Positions 11,351 to 23,081 of a stretch of 39,633 nt of DNA are shown here, piece after piece. Where the stretch lies: positions 4,334,336 to 4,373,968 of the forward strand of contig FN649734.1 in the NCBI GenBank assembly GCA_000310025.1. The letters are read 5' to 3'. Under the pieces are notes generated by a model. The model worked only from the letters and a program-made list of their open reading frames with translations. It was not told the origin of the DNA and ran no database searches. The translations under genes were made by a program, and so were the position numbers. Position 1 is the first letter of the stretch. Each line of letters opens with the position of its first letter. Source of the stretch: Ectocarpus siliculosus. Lineage: Eukaryota; Sar; Phaeophyceae; Ectocarpales; Ectocarpaceae.

Positions 11351-13240
11351 GTGCGCATTGTTGCTGTGTGTTGTGCAGGTCCCGGGCGATGTTTGGAAGC
11401 CTTCGCCGTTGCTCTCAACACGAGCTGTGACGGGAATGTTTGGTACACATCGACAAAGGAGCTTCAGCTGGCGTCTTTGCAGTTTTGTGTGAAGTGCAGA
11501 AAGGTGCCTTCGTTGCATCTTGCTGTCAACAACGCGCACGTGCCTGCCCGCCTGTGGAACGATCATGCTGCTACGGAGGCTCGCACAGGAGCAAAACGGC
11601 CCAGTACTACGCCCGTGCCGGTGTTTCGGCCGCGCGAGGTGACTTGGGGACGACCAGCTTGGTTGCTATCAGACATATGCCTTGTGTTTGCTAAAGTGGA
11701 GCGTTTTCTTGTCCGCCAAGACACCGTGGTGGACGATGTGGTATGGCCATGTAGGCTCAAGAAGCTGTTCTTCGGCGAGGGATTCGATACGCCGGTGGAC
11801 CACGCTGCGTGGCCGGCTTCACTTGAGGAAATCACGTTCGGGAAAAAGTTCAAGCGGCCGATCAATGGTATATCGTGGCCAAGAGCGCTGAAAAGGCTAA
11901 CGTTCGGCCTCAACTTCCAACCAACCCATCGACAATGCCGTCTGTCCACCTCCCCTACAAGTTTTGATCTTTGGAGACATGTTCAACCAGCCTATTGACA
12001 CCGTGTCGTGGCCGGCTTCGCTCCGGGAACTTACTCTTGGATTCTCCTTCAACCAACCCATCAGCACGGTCTCGTGACCCCCAAAGTTGCAACGCTTAGT
12101 CTTCGGATGTTTTTTTGATCAGCCGATCGATGGCGTCCGATGGCCAGCGTCATTGCAACAGCTCATCTTCGGGAACGACTTCAACCAGCCGTGTTACGCC
12201 GTTCCATGGAGGTTGCAAAGGCTGTACTTCAGGAGCTGGAATCGAACGTACCGGTGTTCTCTTGACACGTAGCCAGTAGGCGGTTTCAAGCAGCCGGTTT
12301 GGGAAACGGTTTTTCCTGCTTCGCTGCAAGAGCTGACCTTTGGAATCAGCTTCAGGCAGCCCATTGACAACGTGGCGTTCCCTGCACATTACGAAAGCTG
12401 TTTTGTGGGCGGGATTTCAATCAACCGATTAGCGAAGTATTTTGGCCGCCATCGCTGCGTCACCTGGTTTTGGAGAAATCTTTGACCAACCAATCGACGG
12501 CGTATCGTGGCCCTCCTCGCTCGAAACGCTTGTCTTGGGGAGGCCTGCGCAACGGGATCTATTTCCTACCAACACGGTTACCCTTTCCCGGTTGGCTTCA
12601 ACCAGCGGATTTGTGGAGTGGCGTTTCCTGCGTCTCTTCAGGAGCTTTCTTTCGGCGACAACTTCAACCGGCCGATCAACAGGGTCTTGTGGCCAACTTC
12701 GCTGCGTCATCTGGTATTTGGAAATACCTTTGATCAACGAATCGACGACGTATCGTGGCCCGCCTCGCTCGAAACATTGCCTTCGAGACACCTGGACAAC
12801 ATCCTACCTGCAAGGTTATCCGCCCGACTGGCTTCAACCAGCCGATAAATGGCGTGACGCTTCCCGCGTCCCTGCAAGAGCTTACCATCGGCGACGCCTT
12901 CAACAGGCCAATCAACACGGTCTCCTGGCCACCATCGCTACGACGGCTCACGTTCGGCGAGCGCTTCACACGGTTCAAGAACATCGAGTGGCCCCTCACT
13001 CTGCAGTGTCTGACGCTGGCCTGCCCGCCGGACAAGCCGCTCCCAGAATACCCAGGAGTGCGAGTTTGCAGAGGTTGGAATTCTGGGCCGTAGACGTACG
13101 TGTCAATGGGGTGGCACGCGTAAGAGCTGTTGTTCTGGTGTAGTTGGCGCGTTGGCATGCAAAAGGCGGGCATTCTCTTCAACCAGCCAATAAATGGGCA
13201 ATTAAGCGGGATGCGAGCGCCGAGCCTGAAAATGCTTGAA
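11351..13240 (+). pseudogene. Frameshifted FNIP-repeat (22-residue leucine-rich-like) gene copy
   Basis: The N-terminal region (WYTSTKELQLASLQF, RPREVTW) parallels the intact gene at 25558-26532 (WYTSKLQLQLASLQL, RPRKVTW). FNIP repeats follow, such as PASLEEITFGKKFKRPINGI, and continue to about 13092. They are spread over all three frames: a frame change near 11930, a TGA replacing the repeat Trp at about 12075, another stop near 12270 and further shifts to about 12860. An extra outlying repeat (FNQPING...APSLKML) lies near 13170-13235 beyond a stop. The array was longer than that of the intact paralogue. The sequence TTGTGCAG/GTCCCGGGC near 11380 looks like an intron acceptor conserved in all three copies. 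The family was first noted in Dictyostelium and giant viruses; its function is unknown. Confidence 0.8.
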
Positions 13241-13249
13241 AGGAAGCGG

Positions 13250-15680
13250 CATGTAGGTTAAGAAATGGCGTGAAGATGTTGCGGACACAATCCTGGTTAA
13301 GAAAATGGGATTTGTGCACGAGTGAAGTCGTCGAAGAAGATCGGGAGGGAAAAACGGTCCAGCCCGCCTGCGCACAATGTGTTGTACAATTTGTAACTTT
13401 TTTGGTTTTGCTTGACAACTGTCTACTATGTGCTTCTTTTCTGGTCACACGGGGGAACTAGCTACTGAAGCGCTGTGCGGGCTTCCCTTCATGTCGTTCT
13501 TTCCAACTGTAGTATCTCATGCCGCTTGCTTCCTGTATGCGACCGGAAACAGCGAGTGTGCGTATGCACATGTAGGCTACAACTTTTCAGGGGACCCGAC
13601 GTTCAGATTGGTTGTCGCATCAGTAGCCGGTCGACCGGTAGTCTAGTTGGTATCCTCGCGATTCTTGTACTAATGGCCAGGTCAGGCCGGCGTACTAGAT
13701 GAGCTTCTTGACAACTGTTTTTTTTCTCTCACCTCTCTCTGTGTTCCTGGTGTGGAAAGCGCTACATTGATCGTGTGAACACCTTTGAGGGAAGAGAATG
13801 CTGTACTCTTGTGAAAAATTGAAGGCAAGAACCGCAGGAGGGGTGGAGCGAGAGGACCCTTCCGTGTGACCGCGGATTGGAGCTGCTACGCTCCTGAGAT
13901 CCCGGGTTCCATGCTGCGGCGTTTTGGCTGAGGCGGGGACATGTTCCAGAGATCCCCGAGTTATTTGCTGAGGCATTTTCGCTGGGCTGCTGCTGCAGCT
14001 TCTTCTCTGTGTGTGTGAATATCATCTGGATCAAAATATATCATTCTCTATGGGTGCGACCTCTTGCCTACACCCTCTTTCTCTCTCTTGATCGTGTCTA
14101 TCAATATACCAGGTATGTGCCTACTGTACATACAGTACAAGCTCCTCGTCGTGGGTAACGTAGCGCTACTACGGCTCTCGCTGTGAGATAGATGTATGCA
14201 TATGGTAGGGTAATCGAACGCGAACGTCCGAAGGTCACAAACACTTTCCGAATTGCTCGTATTCTGTAGTACGGAGTTTGGGAAGATCAACTTGTGGTCT
14301 TGGATTGTTTTTTCATTCCGAGGGCCGACGTCCGATGGATCTTCAGGAAAATGTGAAATTGGTCATTCGCTTTTACGAATCGCCCCCAAAGACCGCAGAA
14401 AAACTCCAATTTCATTTGGTCGTTTTTTGGAAAAGTAGCAGGTGCTCGTTTCGCCCCGGGAGATGCCCCGTGGGCTTCTTGCGGACTGCAAACAACACAG
14501 ATAACCTTCCTTGTGTGTGCGCCAGAGCCCAAACTCGTGGCAAAACGCAGCAAACCAGAGAGGCGACCGGACGTTGAAGAAAGGTGCACACATGCTGCTC
14601 GCTGGCACAGCACCCTTCACAACGCACGCCGTTCTTTTCGTTGACTTTTTCGAATAACAAGCAACACGCAACGCTTGGAACGGGAAAAAGGCTCACGCGT
14701 TGCGCACGCCACGTTACACCTCTCTCTCAGGGTCAGCCAACCATCGGCAGGCAAACAGCAGATAGATGTCGAAGAAAATGGCTCAGAGGAGGGGTGTCCA
14801 ATAGCCAAAAGGTTCCGTGGCGATCGGCGTTTGAAACGGCGTGAACTGAGTGAGAGAGCGTGATGTGTAGCGCGTGGTCAGAAAGATATCACAGGAGCCA
14901 GCAAGGTGTACAATTGTCTACATTCAGCAGCAGTGTGTACCTCTTTCGTACTACTATTTGGACGCGATACAGTAGGGTCAACAATATTGCAAGCGTGCAA
15001 TGGGGATCTTCAGTTCTATGTCTCACTGTTGAAGGAGGTTCGCTTGACAGCGTGGTGTGGTATGTAGTAGAGCTGCGCGGGAGCGACACGGGAGTTCCTC
15101 GGTGTATGTGTGTTTGGACGTGAGGAGACAGATAAAGAGCAAACGGTCACCACGTGCATGAGGTCACATTTATTTGTACATCATCACTGCTGTATAGACT
15201 TGTTGAAAAAAGCCAAGAAAAAGAACAGGGAGAGGTCTGGGTTTCGATCTTTCTCCCGACTTCCAAGACCCAAAACCAAAGACCTGTCCGCAAACACCCT
15301 ACTGTAGGTTATTGGTTGATGGAAACTGCCCCCCGGGGGGACTTCCGTCTTTACTTACGCAGCTTAACATATATGCACCTACTGCTGCTTTGTAAAGCAG
15401 TGTTCATACATGCATCCGAAAATTAAATTTTCGTTCGCTGGTGACCCCTTGCTAGACCCTGCTAGACTATGTACAGCAGTACAATATAGACTATAAGATT
15501 GATCGATATTCCAGGTGGACAAGCATCACCCAAGTGACGGAAAAGGCCTCAAGCACCCAGTGGTATACATACCAAGCTTGACGGCTATGGCAGGATAAAA
15601 GTGCGAGTGAGAACTGCAGCGTTGCAAGCGCAGTCGTTGCACACCCGTCAAGACCAGCACGCCTCTGGAACCATGCAACT
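13250..15680. other. Gene-poor stretch
   Basis: Only short, compositionally ordinary ORFs are present and I recognise no domain. A weak local duplication of about 45 bp (GAGATCCC...GCTGAGGC) lies near 13897-13975. A TACAGCAGTA motif is at 15472. Confidence 0.5.
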
Positions 15681-15683
15681 CCC

Positions 15684-15692
15684 GGTTTCAGC
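15684..15692 (+). repeat. Target-site duplication, left copy (GGTTTCAGC)
   Basis: The 9-bp GGTTTCAGC directly abuts the left terminal inverted repeat and is repeated exactly at 21745-21753. Nine bp is the typical duplication size for Mutator-like elements. Bases on each side (CCC before, GG after) also match, so the exact border could shift by 1-3 bp. Confidence 0.85.
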
Positions 15693-15803
15693 GGGCGCGA
15701 ATATTTGCAATCCATGGATTATAGAAGAGAACCACAGTCCAAACATCCAGACGGATCGAAACCCCGGGAAACCGCCCGGAGTGTCCCCGAAGAGGTTCTT
15801 CTC
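15693..15803 (+). repeat. Left terminal inverted repeat of the MULE
   Basis: It matches the reverse complement of 21634-21744 with about three substitutions. Landmarks are GGGCGCGAATATTTGC, CCATGGATTATA, CCACAGTCCAAACATCC, GATCGAAACCCCGGGAAACC and GTCCCCGAAGAGGTTCT. Similarity stops abruptly after about 15803. Confidence 0.9.
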
Positions 15804-16369
15804 CCTCTCCTATAAAAGCAGCGATAATCACGGCGGCGGAGAGCCGTCTGAAGGCGGCGACACGCACCCGCACGCTGGGGGAAGACGAGGAGACAACACA
15901 CAACGATAACTGGTGAGATCCCGTCCCGACAGGCGTCCGTGCATCCTCTGTGTCTGTGCCTCACCCTCACCCTCTCTGTGATGTTTTTTTTGGAAATAAA
16001 ATAGCAACGGCCGCACCCGCACCAGCGCCATGTGTGTGTTGGTCTGTCTCCTGTGTTGCAGCCTCCCTCATGCTGTCCCACGTGTCGATGCTGCTCTGTA
16101 CCTGTTGTTGCCGTCGTACGTACGTTGGTGATCATGTGCCTGCACTGGTGTGGTCAGGCCAGGCCAGGCCCTGCCTGTTGTCCTTGCCGTATAGTCCGGA
16201 GTCTTTTCTTCTGGCTGCTCGGCTGTATGGTGGTGCTACAGCAGTGCTGGGCTGGTAGAGGTGCAGGCATTGTGCACGCACTTGCCCAACCCCTTAACTT
16301 CATGTGTCTACCCTCCATGTTCGCGTCGTGGGACCCGTGGCCTGCCGTGCGGTAGTGTCATTGCTAGGA

Positions 16370-16715
16370 ATGCTTCCATCCAGTGCTGCTCTGTCGGCCT
16401 CTTACGGTGCTCGTCATGCTGGCGCTGCGGGAGCCTTTGCGGGCTACCCTGTACAAGCCCACCCCGTACAGCAACAACAGCAGCAGATATTGACCACCAG
16501 CCCTCCGCCGGAAACGCAGGCGAGACGGGTTGATGTTTGACAAGTGCGGTTCGACGTGACACCGGCAATGTTTGTTCCGTGGGTGTAGCACGCCAGTGGA
16601 TTGTCGCTGCTGTGCTGTACCTCGTGCCTTTCAACGCGTGCACGTACGGTTCGCTGTTTTCGTGTACTCAGCGGTGGACGGCGAAACGTTTCATTTGTCT
16701 TGTCTTGTGATCAAA
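16370..16715 (+). pseudogene. Duplicated first exon of the MULE transposase (copy A), splice donor lost
   Basis: An ATG at 16370 opens a frame parallel to the real first exon at 16775: a shared FAGYPVQAHPVQQQQQQ segment and TTSPPPETQARRV. Where copy B has GGGTTG/GTGCTT (donor), copy A has GGGTTG/ATGTTT, so GT is replaced by AT and the frame runs into a stop at 16538-16540. The following noncoding part (about 16580-16715) is repeated at about 17110-17250. Copy B carries about 120 bp extra in between. Confidence 0.65.
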
Positions 16716-16774
16716 CGTTGACATGGTGTCCTTCCATTCCGCCGCGTGGTGGGTTTCGCGTGCGGTTGCAGGCC

Positions 16775-19700
16775 ATGCTTTCACCTCGCACTGGTCTGCC
16801 GTTGGGAACTCCGGCCCCTGTGGGTGCTCCCGATGCTGGGGCCGCCGGAGGTTTTGCGGGCTACCCTGTACAAGCCCACCCCGTACAGCAACAACAGCAG
16901 CAGACATTGACCACCAGCCCCCCGCCGGAAACGCAGGCGAGACGGGTTGGTGCTTGACACGTGCCGTTCGGCGTGACACCCACAATGTTTTTTTGTGTGC
17001 TTTACTTGATGTTGCTGCTGCTGTTCCCCTTGGCCCCATGAAAAGAGCACCGGTATCTGGCATTCCCCCGGTCCACATCAAGGCTCCCTGTAGAGGCCCT
17101 GCCATTGTTTCCGTGGGTGTAGCACGCCAATTGATTGTCCCTGCTGTGCTGCACCTCGTGCCTTTCAACGCGTGCACGTTCGGTTCGCTGTTTTCGTGTA
17201 CTCAGCGGTGGACGGCGAAACGTTTCATTTGTCTTGTCTTGTGAATCAAATATGGGGCAAGGAAGATTGAACTCGTTGGAGTAGGTCTACAGTGGCTCCC
17301 GTCGTATCCCACGGTTTGTCATGGTTGGTAGTCATGATGCCGCATGACGAACGGCCCTTGAAGCGTGGTACTGCTGTCGCCTCCACATTGTTACCCTGTT
17401 TGTCTGTGACACGCCACTTATTTTTGTGCTCCCGGCTCTCCCATACGGCGCAGGTCATGGGATGAAGCCAAAAGAGGTGACGAAAGCAATGAAGGCGTTG
17501 CACGAGGACAGCGACATCGACATCAACAAGCGCGCGGTGCAGAACGCAGCTGCCATTGTGCACGGGGCGGAGAAGCCGAGAGATGCTGCCGATGCGTACG
17601 AAGAGGTGTGTCCATGTGTCCGTTGAGACTGTTGCCTCTCTTGTTTGTGTGTGGGATGTTGGGTTTTGCTCAAGGCGGTATCCGGGCGACAAGACACATA
17701 CGATCGCAGGTGACAACCGGGAGAATATATGCCCCATGACACCAAACCAAGAAATGTTGGAGGTAAAAAATTGTGTGCCGTGCCGTCGTCGTGGTTTTGC
17801 GCTGATGCCCTCGATGTTTCCGGGCGCTTAACATGTTGCAATTTCAGGTCATGGCCGCGACGGCCGACGGCGGAGTGTGCGAGATCAAGATGGATGACAG
17901 CGGCCGCCTGACGCACATCTGGTGGCAAACGAGAGAGCAGGTAGGTCGCCGGTCGTTGTGCCCCATACGAATATTCCCCAGCCGGAAGGTTTGCTTTTCA
18001 TTTTAGCATCTCGCACGTACCGCTTCGCCGTCCGCAAATGTAGGACGTCTGACCGAAAGCACGCCGTAGGCAAGGGTGGGGGTGCGTTGTGACGCGTCCA
18101 ACACACGTCACACCCACAATTAAGTGCTCTCGATCCCCTTCGACGTCATGCTCCGAATACGCAGGTGGCGCTTTGGAATCGGTACGGTCACGTTGCGCTC
18201 TACGACGACACCGCTGTCAAGAACAGATACCGTATGCCTCTCGGTGTGCTCGCTGTCGTCGATTCGGAGTATCGGACGCGGATCGTCGGCCAAAGCATAA
18301 CGGCCGACACCACAACGGACACTTTCCTGTGGATGTTGAAGAGTGCGTTGGAGTCTCGCGGGAAGCAGCCGGATACCTTCATCCAGGACGCGGACGCGGC
18401 GATGACGGCGGCGGTGCGAGAGGTGTTCCCGGACGCGCTGGCGAGGCGCAATTTATGGCACCTCAACCAGAACGTTATCAAGGCCCTCGCTAAAGTCCTT
18501 GGTGGGTACATGAAGGTGCGCTCTACTGTGTGTGTTGGCGTGGTTAGTCTGGCCTCTCGTATTGTCCTGGTCGCGCGACGTACGCTGCCCACTCTAGCCC
18601 CCCTCCCCCACTCCCGCTTGTATCCCCTGTGCGAGTTGGTGCGTTGTCATGGATCAGTGTCGCCTACTTGGAAGAGTGATATCCAGCGTCTCTGCGTAGA
18701 CCGTGATGCGGAGACGACCTCGGCTTCGACGGAAACATACCTCACGACGTCCAGTGCACACAGAAAAAGCAGCAGCAGCAGCAGCAGGTTGTAAGCACCA
18801 ATGGTATGTCGCTGAGTTTTTTCAACCCTCTCCTCGTCTCGCCTTAGCGCTAACGAAGTGTACGGGGTTGTTGGTGGCAGTCAATCGTACAGACCGGTAG
18901 CCCATATCGCAAAGGCCCCAACTCACGCAACACCCACCCGGCCCACGTCGTTTGTGTTTTCCGCAGCCTTTCATGGACGAGTTCAGGTGTGTGCGTCAGC
19001 AGCTGTCATTGGCGAAGTTCGAACGGAAGTTCAACGCCCTCATCGAAAAGTACCCGAAGGCGGAGAAGTACATGCAAGTAGTATATGACGACCGTGCACG
19101 GTGGGCGGAATATGTGTCGCCCCTGGTGTTCTCCGTGGGTTCGTGGACGACATCAAGAGTTGAAGGTGCGTGTATGCGTCATCTGCCATCATGAGCGTTT
19201 TGTTCGAGAACGACAGCGCATATAGCGTTGTCGTTGTTTTTGGGAGTTTTTCTACGTCTGTAGGGGTTGGGGGCGGCTATCTTCCTTGCCCCCTATTTAC
19301 TATGCCATTGGTGAGTGCTTCTGGACGAATTTATCGTACGCCGTCAGTGGATGACCAGTAAACAACTCCCTACATGACGCTAATGTTTACGACCTCTTCG
19401 AAACATGTGGCTGTTGTCCGGCCCCTGTTGTTCGGGATTGATGTACTTGGTCGGTGCACTGCGATCGTCCGGCTCACGTGTACATACATCTGTGGCGATG
19501 GGTGCGTCAAGTCATAGGCTTCTCTTTCAGTCGTTTGGCGTACTGCGACTTCAACGATGTCTGATGACACCAATCACTAACCTACGGTTTGGTTTGTGTG
19601 TCGCTTCTTGCGTGTTTGTCCGCCGCACACACAACAGGCCAAAACGCCCTCATCAGGGATAGGTGCAACTCGCGCTCCTCGCTTTTGGACGTGGCGAAGT

Positions 19701-20623
19701 ACTTTTCGGGCATCATCTGTTCCCAGAAGGATGCCGCCATGCTGCGTGACGCAATCGACCATCTGCCGCCTAATCGGATGGCGGCTCCACCAGCGACCGC
19801 TTTCAAGAGTGTGCTCGAGTCCTGCGAGTTCTCCATCGCGGGCTGGCCGCGGCGGTTCATGGAGCAAGAGATGACCGCGGCCATCACGTTTTGCCAGATG
19901 GGTGGTGGGGAGGTGGATGGACCAGAACGCGCGGCAGCTTCGGGGCGCACGTTCGAGTACATCGAGGACAAGCTTTGCGACGCCATTTACGTCTTCGGGA
20001 TTCACGAGCAGCGTGATGACAAGGCCTTCGACTACCTCGTCTTGCTCTTTTCCGACGGTAGCCATCTCTGCCAGTGCCGCACACTCCAAACTCTCAGGCT
20101 ATTTTGTCGCCATGTGTGGGCGGCGATGATGTACAGCCCCCGATTCAGATTCCACGTAGGCCTCCTGCACGAGCACTGGCTGACGGAAAAGGCGAGGGGA
20201 ACACCGCAGCAGGACTGGCCGGATGTCGCCCGCCCTCGGTGGGTGGTATCCAACCGCCACGCTGCGAGAGAAGTGGACGGGGCGGCGGGAGAGGGAGAGG
20301 GAGAGGGGGTGGGGGGATGCAGCGGGAGGTGGAAGTCTTTCGTTGGGAGCAGCCAGACGGTGCAGACGGTCCTGTTGGACTTGAAGGAGAAGGGGCCCAC
20401 GGACCAGGATAGACAAGTGTTGTACGCCGACGTAACGAAGAAGCTCGGGCAAGCCGCGAGTATTTTGTCTGATCGCTTTTCACCGACAGTCGCCGTAGCC
20501 CTCGTGGACCAATTTCTGACGATGGTCAATGTGCAAGCAGGCGGGGTAAGGAACTACAACGACGGGAGGGCGGGGGGCGGCTCTCTTCATGGCCAACCCT
20601 GGAACTGTTCGCCTGCCCGCTAG
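16775..20623 (+). CDS. MULE transposase (DDE catalytic core plus SWIM zinc finger), six exons
   Basis: Exons are 16775-16949, 17454-17605, 17848-17940, 18165-18515, 18967-19165 and 19638-20623; all introns are GT/AG. The join is open for 651 residues. Exon 1 encodes a Pro/Gln-rich N-terminus. The catalytic core has YDDTAVKNRYRMPLGV (Asp about 154-155), IQDADAAM (Asp about 215-217), NLWHLNQN (238-239, the WHL element of MULE/FAR1 proteins) and TTSRVEGQN (Glu323), a full candidate DDE triad. A SWIM finger CQC-x9-CRH (C468, C470, C480, H482) follows, as in Mutator and FAR1 proteins. Such enzymes cut and rejoin element ends in the nucleus. The C-terminus is less certain: a GTAAGG near 20547 could be another donor. 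The start ATG and exon 1 are inferred from phase. Codon and splice style match the host genes. Confidence 0.85.
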
Positions 20624-20629
20624 GACAAG

Positions 20630-20635
20630 TAATAA
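20630..20635 (+). promoter_or_regulatory. Poly-A signal of the transposase gene
   Basis: AATAAA lies about 7 nt after the transposase stop codon at 20621-20623. Confidence 0.45.
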
Positions 20636-20799
20636 AAGACGACCTGGCGCTGCAGAAAGATACACAAGAGGGGGTAGCAAGAGAGCCGCGACTTCGGGGT
20701 CCCAACTCTAGTTTCGGTGTTGCATACTTTGGGGTACGTGAGTAGCGGTACGCGGCCCTAGGTTTACGACGTCACCGGGGCATATGCCTGAACGATGTT

Positions 20800-21420
20800 T
20801 TGTCCCCCCCCGGCGGCAGGTCAAGGCTCGGTGTGTTGTTTATTTTTCGCTTCGGCGTTTTTGCGCCGATCGCCGTCTGTGATGTTGTCGATTTTGTGTT
20901 TGTATGTCTATTTGGTTGTTGCGGTGTAGCGTTCGATGGGGCCATCTGGTTCCTGTCCTGTTTTTATTTCTTTTGTTCCATTTCCTTTTCTTTTCTTTCT
21001 TCCGCCCCCTTTTTTGCCGTGTTGGGGTCATATCCAGGTCCTTTCTTTTTTTGGTGGGGGTCAGTCTATCATCAAATCGCTGTTGGATATTGATTGTTCT
21101 GTTTTGTTTTTTTCTGCGTCTATCTGTGCTTGTCGACCTGTGTGCTCTGCGAAGAAAACCGTGTGAGCCGCGTCTCGAGTTTGTTGAGCGGGCCTGCGGT
21201 GTGCGAACTAAACGATGCCTACAGATTTTGACGGCCCCATGATGACTGACATCCATCACGGCAGCACCGTGCAGCAGGTTATATCTACCAAAAAAAGAAT
21301 ACTGCTGTATGTAGTTCACAAAATCTACAGCAACAATTGCTTGCAGCAGCAGAAACGCACAACAACAGCAGCACCACACGCGGATAGACACACACACAGA
21401 GAGAGACGAGCACTCCTCTA
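20800..21420. other. T-rich 3' internal segment of the MULE
   Basis: The plus strand is strongly T-rich (about 20930-21110), with a short CAG/CAA-rich stretch near 21330-21370. Open frames here are compositional: hydrophobic F/L/S on plus, basic K/R on minus. I see no second gene or captured host gene. Confidence 0.5.
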
Positions 21421-21633
21421 AGTACGGGGCGTTGTGTGTCGTCGTGTCCTCCTGTTCCTCTGAGGCCTAGCGTCTCCTGGGCATCCCGGGTGCGAAGGGT
21501 GGCCTTGGCGTGAAATATGTGCCAGTATGGCAGTATGGACTGTTGAGGCTGTTGCTGCAGACGAGAGCTCTGCTTCCGAAGACAACGGGCGTTAGATCCA
21601 GGCTCCGAGATAATATTGAATTTGAGAGGGAGA

Positions 21634-21744
21634 GAGGAGAACCTCTTCGGGGACACTCCGGGCGGTTTCCCGGGGTTTCGATCCGTCCGGATGTTTGGAC
21701 TGTGGTTCTCTTTTATAATCCATGGATTGCAAATATTCGCGCCC
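21634..21744 (-). repeat. Right terminal inverted repeat of the MULE
   Basis: Reverse complement of the left end with about three substitutions. Its outer end reads GCAAATATTCGCGCCC on the plus strand and is followed at once by GGTTTCAGC. Confidence 0.9.
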
Positions 21745-21753
21745 GGTTTCAGC
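21745..21753 (+). repeat. Target-site duplication, right copy (GGTTTCAGC)
   Basis: Exact copy of 15684-15692, directly outside the right inverted repeat. Confidence 0.85.
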
Positions 21754-21943
21754 GGCACCTCGGGACAACGCTCGGGACATCGGTGGCACCTCTACACCGC
21801 AGTTGTGGCGTTCTAGTTGTCGGGCATCTTCGGCCGAGTTGATGAGCCCACCAGCAGTAGTCCGGGAGTCGGCAAGTTCGGGTGTGTGGCCGTGGTGTCT
21901 GTGACTGCTGGCTATCACTACTGCCCGGCTGCTTTAGACGGCG

Positions 21944-22054
21944 ATGGACGACGAAGACCAAGGCAAGTTTGTTTCTTCTTCCATCGCAGAGACCGCAGCA
22001 GACCAAAGGCAACAACGTCCGTTTATGTTGTACACGGATGTATCCCTACGATAG
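21944..22054 (+). CDS. Short acidic-start ORF, unknown, possibly a lone exon
   Basis: A 36-codon frame beginning MDDEDQGKFVSSSIAETAAD and ending in TAG. Its composition looks more protein-like than neighbouring frames, but I recognise no family and cannot link it to other exons. It lies just outside the right end of the MULE. It may be chance. Confidence 0.15.
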   Translation: MDDEDQGKFVSSSIAETAADQRQQRPFMLYTDVSLR

Positions 22055-22059
22055 ACCAG

Positions 22060-23049
22060 GTATATGCTGTGTGGTGACGCGGACACGGCAGTTTCAATGT
22101 CAACGAAAACAAGCCCCGCTGGGCTCCCCATTCATTCATCAGATGCGTTTGGCGCATTGCAAAGGCCAACATTTGTCTGCCGCAGCTCAACCTGCCGAAG
22201 TACCAAGCAGCAGAGGTACAGCAGTAGCACGCACTGTCCCTCCGAAGTGGGTGTTCGCTGTTTATTTATCACACGGTTGTCATATCCGTGACGTGACTCA
22301 TCCCAAAACTGTGAATTAGCCGGCACTAGACATTGCTGGCTAACAGAATTGGCGGGCCGTCTTCGGACAGGACAGACATTGTTGGTTGCCTACAGTATAG
22401 AGACATACCTATGCATATCTTATCGACAACCAAAGATTTCGCAGGCCGTCGCCCGATACAATTGTAGACATTGGGGAGGTTAGATGGAAACTTCTAGATT
22501 TAGGATGAGGACTCAGTTCTGGGAACGTTCCTCAAAAGTCGGGGAACATCGAGCTCCTAAATCTGGAGAGCAGCTTTCAGATTTAGGGAAGAGGCTTGGC
22601 GCCGCTTTTCCCTACATGAATCGAAATTGCTTTCAGGAGACGAAATAGATTTTGAGGAGCAAGCAATGTGAGACCCACCGCCACAACAACAGCAGCAGTA
22701 GCAGTCAAACTCCAGGCACCACAGAAGGTGCTGTTGAGTGGACTCCATCGCTGCCAACGAAGGGCAGACCTACACATCTATCTGGTGGTTGCTCTGCATG
22801 TTGGAGGTAGGGTAGGTGTGTAGAGCAGCAAGCGTGCGTGCGTGTGTTTGACCATCTGATTGTTGCTTCTGCTGGGTTGGTATTTGCTGGTCGAGAGAAG
22901 AAACACCAGGCGGAGAAAGAGGACGATCAAACCTGTCTAGACACGATTTGAATGCACACATAGCAAGCAGCGGGCCTTTCTTCATACGCTGTGATGAGCT
23001 CTATTATCACAGGGTGTGCGTCCTCTCCTGTTGGTTGCTGCTGATAATG

Positions 23050-23081
<32 letters not shown>

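Larger units (their letters stand above)
15693..21744 (+). mobile_element. Complete Mutator-like (MULE) DNA transposon, 6052 bp
   Basis: The element is bounded by inverted repeats of about 111 bp that begin GGGCGCGAATATTTGC and differ at only about three positions. These are flanked by an exact 9-bp direct repeat. Inside are a tandemly duplicated first exon (16370-17250), a six-exon MULE transposase (16775-20623), a poly-A signal and a T-rich 3' segment. Superfamily assignment rests on the transposase DDE and SWIM domains, the long inverted repeats and the 9-bp target duplication, which agree with each other. The low divergence of the ends and the intact spliced frame suggest recent insertion and possible autonomy. 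Removing the element joins ordinary flanking sequence at one GGTTTCAGC. Confidence 0.88.

Noticed and set aside
12429-13182. Minus-strand ORFs of 120-168 codons opposite the FNIP pseudogene
   Set aside because: Regular antisense frames of a repeat array; the FNIP signature is on the plus strand.
20840-21397. 185-codon minus ORF inside the MULE, very basic
   Set aside because: Complement of a T-rich tract. Its Lys/Arg/Asn content is compositional, with no domain or splice logic.
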